A program made the position numbers and the translations under genes. Under the pieces are notes generated by a model. That model saw nothing but the letters and a program-made list of their open reading frames with translations. It was not told the DNA's origin and did not search any database. This document shows positions 1-5,838 of a DNA stretch of 7,167 nt, piece after piece. The stretch is from assembly GCA_002325825.1 (NCBI GenBank), contig DCSW01000095.1:1-7167 (forward strand), read 5' to 3'. The first letter of the stretch is position 1, and the number at the start of each line of letters is the position of its first letter. The stretch is from Collimonas sp. UBA1456 (GTDB lineage Bacteria; Pseudomonadota; Gammaproteobacteria; Burkholderiales; Burkholderiaceae_D).

Positions 1-2
1 TG

Positions 3-62
3 ACAGCAAACTTGCTGATTGACGAGTGGACCAGTACCATCGGTCCGGAGCGATTGACCAGA
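3..62 (+). pseudogene. Possible IstB-like (IS21 family transposition ATPase) fragment
   Basis: The frame starting at base 3 is open for 30 codons to a TAA at 93-95. Its first 19 residues contain TANL, DEWT, G-x-ERLT in that order and spacing, which resembles the C-terminal part of IstB helper ATPases of IS21-type elements (remembered pattern: TxNLPFDEWTxxFGxERLT). After codon 19 the expected continuation (xALLDRLTHHxHI) is absent, and the rest looks unrelated. There is no Walker motif in view because the upstream part lies outside the window. If correct, this is the decayed tail of an insertion sequence. The match is short and made from memory, so chance similarity remains possible. Confidence 0.35.
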
Positions 63-95
63 TTCCCCCTTAATTTTCGTGCGATGTGCCTATAA

Positions 96-444
96 TTTTA
101 GTGTTGCATCCCCTTCTCCCAAAAACAATCATGAGAGCCGCCGATCAAACGGGTGCACGGCGCTTTATACCATCAATCTCAATATTTCCGATGCCGCTAC
201 CAACTTGGGCACGGATAAATCGAACCAAAGACAAAGTCCGCACTTACTGCAAACAAAACAGCATCGACAAATGTAGAAACACTTATACATACTAGAGCTG
301 TTGACGTAAATATGCTAAACACAACCGCACCAATTCCTACCCAATGAAGGATTGGCATAAATCTGTTTTCTTATAAGTCACTTTAGAAATTGCAACAGAG
401 AATTCTTATCGGAATTCGTTTTGAATTTCTACTCGCCATCTTCC
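96..444. other. Non-coding stretch without recognised gene
   Basis: About 350 bases between the IstB-like shard and the end of the rarA pseudogene. Short open frames on both strands give no recognisable protein, and I see no RNA gene. Close to the rarA end there is a weak nested dyad: AGAAATT (385-391) pairs with AATTTCT (424-430), and inside it GAATTC (400-405) faces GAATTC (412-417) across a 6-base loop. It is AT-rich and lacks a U-tract in either direction, so it is not a convincing terminator. In related genomes I would expect serS downstream of rarA, but no serS remnant could be read here. Confidence 0.5.
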
Positions 445-1675
445 TCATCCCCAGTTCCGCAGGAGGGCAAGCTTTCCAGAAATTTTGACTTCCAATCCTC
501 TAGGAACGGGTTGATACCAACCAGGTTCTTCTATGCCATCAGGAAGATAAGTCTCGTCAGCAGCATAAGTATTGGGTTCATCATACGCATAGCGGTACTC
601 ATGCCCATAGCCCAACTCCGTCATCATCTTGATCGGTGCATTACGCAGATGAATCGGCACCTCGCGCGACTTGTTTTACTTCACAAATGCCCGCGTCTGG
701 TTATAGACATTGTATCCAGCGTTACTCTTGGGAGCTACAGAGAGATAGATCACAGCCTGACCCAACGCTAGCTTGCCTTCCGGCGACCCTAGGCGCTCGA
801 ATATCAGCGCCGCATCATTGGCACAATCTGCATGGCGCGCGGATCGGCGGCACCGTCCAGCATTCTGGTCAGCCAGTAGAGAGCGGCATCTGGATGCGAG
901 TCACGCGCCGATTTATGCAAAGCGGAAATCTGGTCGTAGAAATTGTCTCTGCTTTTATCGAAACAAAACGCATTCAGGGTCAACGCATTCTGCACAGATT
1001 TGGCCGTGATACAGTTGATTTTTCCAACGCTGGAGAGGCTGTGTTGGCCTGCTCCAGCAGGTTCAGAAATCGGCGCGCATCGCCCCATCCGCATAACCGA
1101 TCAGCGTATTAACCGCCACATTGTCAAATTCCAGATGCGTCAAAGCCTGCTCTTGCGCTCTGATCAGCAACAGCTCGAGCTCATCATCGGTCAACGATTC
1201 CAGTACATAAACTTGCGCTGCGACAACATCGCTGAGTTGACTTCAAAAGAGGGATTCTCGGTGGTGGTGCCGATGAAGGTGAACAGACCCGATTCGGCAT
1301 AAGGTAGCAGCAAATCTTGTTGCGATTTGTTGAGGCGATTAATTTCATCCGCAAATAAGATGGTGTGCCTATCCATGCTGAGATTCTGCTCCGCCCGCTC
1401 CATCACCGCGCGGATGTCCTGGACCCCGGAAAACACCGCGGACAAGGTAATGAATTCGCAATTGAAAGCATTTGCGGTCAGGCGCGCCACGTCGTTTTGC
1501 CGACACCAGGCGGGCCCCACAAGATCATCGAATGCAGTTTTCCGAATTCAAAAGCCAACAGCAGCGGCTTGCCTGGCCAGAGTACATGACTCTGGCCGAT
1601 GACTTCGTCCAGCGTTGCCGGACACAAGGTTTCTGAAAGCGGCGGTGTGTGCTCTACTTTGAACAGATCTGACAT
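445..1675 (-). pseudogene. rarA: Replication-associated recombination protein A (RarA/MgsA), degraded
   Basis: RarA is a cytoplasmic AAA+ ATPase, related to clamp-loader proteins, that acts at stalled replication forks. The reading starts at ATG 1673-1675 (MSDLFKVEHTPPLSETL) and reaches Walker A (GPPGVGKTT, about 1494-1520). A frame change leads to ARLTANAFNCEFITL, then a Walker-B-like FADEINRLNKSQQD and TTENPSFEVNSAMLS. Further frame changes pass through VYVLESLTDDELELLL, NFYDQISALHKS, DAALYWLTRMLDG, ADPRAMQ and IYLSVAPKSNA. The end is PIHLRNAP, GYGHEYRY and PVPRGLE, with TGA at 445-447. All of these line up with RarA from end to end. Lesions seen: -1 near 1489, -1 near 1217-1222, +2 in the C run 1083-1086, -1 near 1046-1049, loss of about 20 codons near 842-850, +2 at 823-824, and TAA at 676-678. 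No functional product is possible. Identity is very secure; exact lesion sizes are inferred from the family pattern. Confidence 0.93.
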
Positions 1676-1719
1676 GAGGACAGAAGCGTTGGCGGTGAAT
1701 ATACTTTGTTGAAGAACAG

Positions 1720-1736
1720 ATAGTCTAGCAGACTAT
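1720..1736. repeat. Perfect 7-bp inverted repeat upstream of the rarA remnant
   Basis: ATAGTCT (1720-1726) and AGACTAT (1730-1736) are separated by AGC. The dyad lies about 45 bases upstream of the old rarA start, where a promoter or operator could have been. On the minus strand TGCTAGACT resembles an extended -10 element, but no good -35 box was found. The rest of 1676-1912 shows no gene. Confidence 0.35.
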
Positions 1737-1912
1737 GCAACAGCCATGGCAGGCAGTTGATTGCAATGTCCTTGAGCCTGGAACTGCGTGTTGTGAGAGA
1801 ATCTGTGTCGATTTGCGGTGTCTGCAACGTCGTCGCAGATTGACGCTGGCGATTGTCCAGTCAAGATGCACATGCACTAGCAACACTTACATCACCTCCT
1901 CAACACCAAACC

Positions 1913-2211
1913 ATGACCTTTGTTGTCACGCGATTGCGTCGAAGTCTGTCTGATGAACTATTTCCGCCAAGGACAGAATTTTATGGTTATTGTTACCGAT
2001 GACTGCATCGATTGCTCGATGTGCATATCGGAATGCCCGGTCGAGGCCGATCTACAATGAAATCGATCCGCCCGATGAGTAACAGCATTTCGTCTAAATC
2101 AACGCTTGGCTGGCGGCACATCGTAAGTGGCGGCCGGTCACGCGTTCGCAGGATCCGCTGCCATAGCATGAGACACGAAGCGATGTTGCCAACAAGCTGG
2201 AATTCCTGAAA
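1913..2211 (+). pseudogene. fdxA: Seven-iron ferredoxin (FdxA type), degraded
   Basis: FdxA-type ferredoxins are small cytoplasmic electron carriers with one 3Fe-4S and one 4Fe-4S cluster. Here ATG at 1913 gives MTFVVT, the family's usual first residues. About 26 bases are then missing, and from 1932 the frame reads DCVEVC-LMNYF-RQGQNFMVI and CIDCSMCISECPVEA (to 2048). One extra base (G2049) shifts the frame to IYNEIDPPDE, TAA (2080-2082), QHFV, TAA (2095-2097), INAWLAA, RPVTRSQDPLP, TAG (2164-2166) and finally SDVANKLEFLK. The whole 107-residue family pattern can be followed. The deletion removes the first ligand cysteine (Cys8 in Azotobacter ferredoxin I numbering) and Cys11; the Cys24 position is now Tyr. 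Cysteines equivalent to 16, 20, 39, 42, 45 and 49 are still written in the DNA. The gene points away from the rarA remnant and towards lolA. Not functional. Confidence 0.88.
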
Positions 2212-2277
2212 CTGGCATATAGGGGGCTAATTTTTAGGCCACGCGTTTTTTTATTCAGCCGTTACCGAAGTCCCGTG

Positions 2278-2289
2278 GGCACGCGTGCC
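2278..2289. repeat. 12-bp perfect palindrome downstream of lolA
   Basis: GGCACGCGTGCC is a perfect palindrome 17 bases beyond the lolA stop. Read on the minus strand it is not followed by a U-tract (the nearby run is A), so it does not qualify as a standard intrinsic terminator for lolA. It could be a protein-binding site, a 3'-end stabilising structure or chance. The neighbouring GCCACGCG followed by T7 at 2248-2254 has no adjacent strong stem. Confidence 0.3.
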
Positions 2290-2306
2290 TATCCACTTGA
2301 CTAGTC

Positions 2307-3008
2307 TCAATTACTATCGAACACGTCCGCGCTTTTCGGTACCACGAATTTAAACTGACCGACCGACAAGATCGGATTGCGGACGACGTTCTTGAACGTC
2401 AGCAGCGACACCTGACCGAATGAATCACGCAGCTCCATAGCTTCCAGAAAGCCATTGCGCAGGCCGATTCCGATCTGGCCGAAAGTGGCGTCCTTGGCTT
2501 TTGGCGTCGCTTCCAGCCATTCCAGGCCGTCCTTGGACTTGCCTTCCTTCAAGATGAAATTTTTTTCCAGATCGTTGCTGCCGAACAAGATCGCTGCCGG
2601 CGATGATCCCAGTGAATTGCCCAGACTCTTGGTGGTGACATGATTCAAGTCCTTGTCGTAGATGTAGAGTTTATCACCGTCGACCTGAAATATCTGCTCA
2701 TACGGCTTCTGGTAAGTCCAGATAAATTTGCCCGGGCGGGCGAAGATAAAGGTGCCACTGGAGGTGCTGAACACCCTTTGAGTGTTGGTCGCAGCATCGA
2801 TCTTGACTAGTTGCTGCGAAAAATCGCCCATGGCCGATTGCGCTCCATTGACGAACGACTTGAACTGTTCTAGCACGTTGGCGCTAGCCAAAGACGGTAG
2901 CATAACAATCGAAAAAGACAGGCCGACGATCAAGCGACCTGATTTGATTTTGGCAAACATATTGTTGCTTTTGTGACCAACCAAACTGGCGGTTATTTTC
3001 TTTTGCAT
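2307..3008 (-). CDS. lolA: Outer-membrane lipoprotein carrier protein LolA
   Basis: LolA is the periplasmic chaperone that takes lipoproteins from the inner-membrane LolCDE transporter and hands them to LolB at the outer membrane. The 233-residue product has a signal peptide with basic KIKSGR, a hydrophobic stretch LIVGLSFSIVMLPSL and a likely signal-peptidase-I site after ASA (residue 43), leaving about 190 mature residues, normal for the family. The mature part contains the characteristic GTFIFARPGKFIWTYQKP segment (about 85-102), then DGDKLYIYDKDL, matching the LolA half-barrel fold. No frame break is visible. The start is uncertain: ATG 3006-3008 leaves an unusually long n-region, while the internal ATG at 2958-2960 (residue 17) would give a typical signal peptide. 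Neither has a strong ribosome binding site. The gene starts 5 bases after the ftsK stop, so it is co-transcribed and probably translationally coupled. Confidence 0.95.
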   Translation of the reverse strand: MQKKITASLVGHKSNNMFAKIKSGRLIVGLSFSIVMLPSLASANVLEQFKSFVNGAQSAMGDFSQQLVKIDAATNTQRVFSTSSGTFIFARPGKFIWTYQKPYEQIFQVDGDKLYIYDKDLNHVTTKSLGNSLGSSPAAILFGSNDLEKNFILKEGKSKDGLEWLEATPKAKDATFGQIGIGLRNGFLEAMELRDSFGQVSLLTFKNVVRNPILSVGQFKFVVPKSADVFDSN

Positions 3009-3013
3009 GTTTA

Positions 3014-5359
3014 TTACTCTATGTTGCCATTCGCAGCCGGCACCAGGATTTTCCGGTTACCGTTGGACTGCATGGTTGAGACCAGCCGGCTGGTCTCCAT
3101 CTGTTCCAATAAGCGTGCCGCGCGGTTATAGCCGATGTGGAGATGACGCTGGACCAGAGAGATCGAGGCGCGACGATTTTTCAGCACCACTGCCACCGCC
3201 TGGTCGTAAAGCTCGTCGCCTTCGGTGCCGCCGGTGGCTGCACCGTCAACCGTGCCGTCGGCAACGTCTTCCAGCGCGCCGCCTTCCAATATTCCTGGAA
3301 TGTACTTCGGCTCACCCTGTTTCTTTAAATAATCAACTACCCGATGCACTTCTTCATCAGACACGAAGGCGCCGTGCACGCGGATCGGCAATCCGGTGCC
3401 GGGTGGCATGTACAACATGTCGCCCATGCCGAGCAATGCTTCCGCGCCCATCTGGTCGAGAATCGTGCGCGAGTCGATCTTGCTGCTGACCTGGAAGGCA
3501 ATCCGAGTAGGCACGTTGGCCTTGATCAGGCCGGTGATCACGTCTACAGATGGTCGCTGTGTCGCCAGAATCAAGTGGATACCGGCGGCACGGGCTTTTT
3601 GTGCGATACGAGCGATCAATGCTTCGATCTTTTTACCGACCACCATCATCAAATCAGCCAACTCGTCGATGATAATGACGATGGTAGGCAGTTTCTCCAG
3701 CGGCTCCGGCGCATCCGGCGTCAGGCTGAACGGATTCGGAATCTTTTCTTCGCGTTTGTCGGCTTCGGCGATCTTTTGGTTGTAGCCGGTCAGGTTTCGC
3801 ACGCCCATCTTCGACATCAACTTGTAGCGGCGTTCCATCTCATGTACCGCCCAGTTCAGGGCGTGTCCGGCCTGACGCATATCGGTCACTACCGGCGCCA
3901 GCAAATGCGGAATGCCTTCGTAGATCGATAGCTCCAGCATCTTCGGATCGATCAAGATCAGACACACCTGATTCGGATCGGACTTATAGAGCAGCGACAG
4001 GATGGTGGCGTTGATGCCGACCGATTTTCCTGAGCCGGTGGTACCGGCCACCAGCAAGTGCGGCATCTTGGCCAAGTCGACCACCACCGGATGGCCGGCG
4101 ATATCCTTGCCAAGCGCAATCGTCAGGTTGGAAACTCCGTCTTTGTAAGCCGTGGAACCGAGAATCTCGGTCAGGCGCACGATTTGCCGCTTCGGATTCG
4201 GCAATTCCAGGCCCATGTACATCTTGCCGGGGATGACTTCGACCACGCGGATCGAAGTCAATGACAGCGAACGCGCCAGGTCGCGTGCCAAACCGACGAT
4301 CTGGCTCCCCTTGACGCCGGTCGCCGGTTCGATTTCGTAACGGGTGATCACTGGCCCCGGATAGGCTGCCACTACTTTGGCCTGCACGCCGAAATCGGAC
4401 AATTTCTTTTCAATCAGGCGACTGGTGAATTCCAGAGTTTCGACACTTACGGTCTGCTGTTGCAGCGGCGCCTCATCCAACAGCGACAACGGCGGTAGAT
4501 TGGCGTCCGGCAGATCCTGAAACAGCGTGGTTTGCTTTTTCTTATCGGCCAGCTCTGATTTCGGCACAGCCACGATCTGAGGTTCGATACGGATCGACGA
4601 CGCTTCAACGATCTTGTCGCGCTCCTGCACCAACACCTTTTCACGCTTGACGGCGGCGACTTGCCCGACCTTGCGGCCTTCTCGGGCGACGTAGAAATTC
4701 TTTAGCCACAGCAGAGCGTTCTCAATACCGGCGCCGATGCGCTCTGCCACCATCAGCCACGACACATGGAAAAACAGGCTGATGCCAATTACAAACAGCA
4801 ACAACAGCAACAAGGTCGCGCCGGCGAACCCCAGCGACAAGTATGCACCGCAGCCGATCAACTGACCGAGGACACCGCCCGGCGCGCGCGGCAATTGCAC
4901 CCGATCCGCCAGCCAATGCATGCGGGTAAATTCTAGCCCCATGCTACCAATCATGATCATCACAAAACCGGCGCCGCGAATCAGACCTTCCTGATGATAT
5001 TCGGGCTCTATCTTGTTATCTACCAGAAAGCGCTGCGAAATATACCGATAGCCGTTCCACAGAAACTTGAATAGCAACGCACACCACCACCAGGCGGAAG
5101 CGCCGAACACGAAAAGCATCAGATCCGACAGGTAGGCGCCAACTCGGCCACCCCAGTTGTACAGATGGCCACCGCTGCCGGACCGCGACCAGCCCGGGTC
5201 GAGCTTTGAATAACTGGCAAAAATAATCACCAGATAGGCTGTCAGCACCGCGAAGATGATCCAGCGCGTTTCGTACAAAAGCCGCACAAACCGGCTCGGC
5301 AGCGGCCGGACTTCCTGCAGTTTGGTGTTACGAGTATAGACTTGGCTTGTTCTAGTCAT
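3014..5359 (-). CDS. ftsK: DNA translocase FtsK
   Basis: FtsK is the septal DNA pump that clears and aligns chromosome ends, activates XerCD recombination at dif and helps assemble the divisome. The 781-residue product fits the usual betaproteobacterial length. Its N-terminal region has four or five hydrophobic helices (roughly 32-52, 74-100, 126-146 and one or two within 162-204), anchoring it in the inner membrane. A charged linker (about 205-300) is much shorter than in E. coli. The motor domain carries Walker A GTTGSGKS (439-446), DPKMLELSIYEGIPHLL (471-487), Walker B VIIIDELADLM (561-571) and LILATQRPSVDVITG (596-610). The C-terminal gamma winged helix (about 714-765, with NRRASISLVQRHLHIGYNRA) should read polar KOPS sites. 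All key motifs are intact. It is the first gene of the ftsK-lolA operon, divergent from trxB. The start ATG 5357-5359 has no clear Shine-Dalgarno sequence. Confidence 0.97.
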   Translation of the reverse strand: MTRTSQVYTRNTKLQEVRPLPSRFVRLLYETRWIIFAVLTAYLVIIFASYSKLDPGWSRSGSGGHLYNWGGRVGAYLSDLMLFVFGASAWWWCALLFKFLWNGYRYISQRFLVDNKIEPEYHQEGLIRGAGFVMIMIGSMGLEFTRMHWLADRVQLPRAPGGVLGQLIGCGAYLSLGFAGATLLLLLLFVIGISLFFHVSWLMVAERIGAGIENALLWLKNFYVAREGRKVGQVAAVKREKVLVQERDKIVEASSIRIEPQIVAVPKSELADKKKQTTLFQDLPDANLPPLSLLDEAPLQQQTVSVETLEFTSRLIEKKLSDFGVQAKVVAAYPGPVITRYEIEPATGVKGSQIVGLARDLARSLSLTSIRVVEVIPGKMYMGLELPNPKRQIVRLTEILGSTAYKDGVSNLTIALGKDIAGHPVVVDLAKMPHLLVAGTTGSGKSVGINATILSLLYKSDPNQVCLILIDPKMLELSIYEGIPHLLAPVVTDMRQAGHALNWAVHEMERRYKLMSKMGVRNLTGYNQKIAEADKREEKIPNPFSLTPDAPEPLEKLPTIVIIIDELADLMMVVGKKIEALIARIAQKARAAGIHLILATQRPSVDVITGLIKANVPTRIAFQVSSKIDSRTILDQMGAEALLGMGDMLYMPPGTGLPIRVHGAFVSDEEVHRVVDYLKKQGEPKYIPGILEGGALEDVADGTVDGAATGGTEGDELYDQAVAVVLKNRRASISLVQRHLHIGYNRAARLLEQMETSRLVSTMQSNGNRKILVPAANGNIE

Positions 5360-5421
5360 AAATTCGGTTGGTGTCGCTGCGTTGTTGACACATTATTGCT
5401 ACTTTATTATCGTTTCATTGC

Positions 5422-5451
5422 TTTGCAGTCATTATTAAATAGCCCTGCAAA
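5422..5451. repeat. 7-bp inverted repeat upstream of ftsK
   Basis: TTTGCAG (5422-5428) and CTGCAAA (5445-5451) form a perfect dyad with a 16-base AT-rich spacer. It lies about 65-90 bases upstream of the ftsK start, a plausible place for a regulator site controlling the ftsK-lolA operon. No protein can be named from the sequence. Confidence 0.35.
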
Positions 5452-5489
5452 AGCCTCTCTATCTTAACAGCATCAAACGCTAATACTTC

Positions 5490-5532
5490 AATTCGACCAT
5501 AGTTAATTTCAGTGAATTTAAATGGTCTAATT
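5490..5532. repeat. 11-bp inverted repeat with one mismatch, interlocked with the next dyad
   Basis: AATTCGACCAT (5490-5500) pairs with ATGGTCTAATT (5522-5532) with one mismatch and a 21-base spacer. Its right arm covers the loop and the start of the right arm of the 15-bp repeat at 5504-5543, and its spacer holds that repeat's left arm. The two stems cannot both form as simple hairpins in one RNA. Confidence 0.5.
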
Positions 5533-5543
5533 CACTGAAATTA
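5504..5543. repeat. Perfect 15-bp inverted repeat
   Basis: TAATTTCAGTGAATT (5504-5518) and AATTCACTGAAATTA (5529-5543) are exact reverse complements with a 10-base spacer. It is the strongest dyad in the window. There is no T-run directly after it on either strand, so it is not a simple terminator. It could be an operator, a structured RNA element, or the paired ends left by a small mobile element. It sits in the divergent ftsK-trxB gap with no gene on the plus strand before it. Confidence 0.65.
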
Positions 5544-5605
5544 TGTACCCAATACCAGTATAACCAATCGGTGCTTCAACTGCCCACTATGGAGCATGAC
5601 ACACC

Positions 5606-5628
5606 CGGCGCACTAAGCGCCGTTTTTT
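5606..5628 (+). terminator. Intrinsic terminator on the plus strand, no obvious upstream gene
   Basis: CGGCGC (5606-5611) and GCGCCG (5617-5622) form a 6-bp GC stem with loop ACTAA, directly followed by six T (5623-5628). This is a textbook Rho-independent terminator for plus-strand transcription. The only plus-strand DNA before it, back to the ftsK start, has no open reading frame, so it ends either an unannotated short RNA, or a deleted gene, or acts as insulation in front of trxB. Confidence 0.75.
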
Positions 5629-5635
5629 AATGCAC

Positions 5636-5667
5636 TTTACACGCATAGCACTTAGCTCGACTATAAT
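5636..5667 (+). promoter_or_regulatory. Candidate trxB promoter with perfect TATAAT
   Basis: TATAAT at 5662-5667 matches the sigma-70 -10 consensus exactly. The best -35 candidate is TTTACA (5636-5641), but the 20-base spacer is longer than the ideal 17, so the promoter may be weak or activator-dependent. It lies after the intrinsic terminator and about 170 bases before the trxB ATG, as expected for an independent trxB promoter. Confidence 0.45.
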
Positions 5668-5678
5668 CTCATCGAGCT
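5654..5678. promoter_or_regulatory. Inverted repeat enclosing the trxB -10 box (possible operator)
   Basis: AGCTCGA (5654-5660) and TCGAGCT (5672-5678) are perfect inverted repeats separated by 11 bases that contain TATAAT. A dimeric repressor bound here would block RNA polymerase at the -10 element. In RNA the same arms could also form a hairpin if transcription began further upstream. The regulator cannot be identified from the sequence. Confidence 0.4.
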
Positions 5679-5838
5679 TTTACCTACAACCTGACAATCT
5701 TGACAATATTTATCCGCTACCCGCCGCTTTAAATCCGTATTCGTCGTCTTATTCATGGGGACAACGTACCTCACCTCGCTACGTCGGCTACCCAGCCCTG
5801 CCCCGCAATTATTTTCAGATTCGTTATCAAAGGCAATA

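Noticed and set aside
91..96. TATAAT box as a promoter near the left edge
   Set aside because: There is no -35 element at suitable spacing (TTGACC at 54-59 is 31 bases away) and no gene follows.
421..1602. Plus-strand open frames across the rarA region
   Set aside because: They are antisense to the rarA remnant, show no recognisable domain and owe their length to the opposite-strand codon pattern.
2224..2254. Terminator after fdxA: CTAA/TTAG stem followed by T7
   Set aside because: The stem is short and bulged, and the T-run is not adjacent to it, so it does not meet the usual intrinsic terminator form.
3007..4340. Plus-strand open frames opposite ftsK, including one of 195 codons
   Set aside because: They lie fully antisense to a clearly conserved ftsK, are rich in His/Arg from complementary codons and have no family resemblance.
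5415..5526. 37-codon minus-strand open stretch upstream of ftsK (ends AFDAVKIERLLQGYLIMTAKQ-like with stop at 5415-5417)
   Set aside because: Its composition looks protein-like, but it has no proper start codon and begins inside the inverted repeats. It could be a relic of a gene end, but nothing supports a call.
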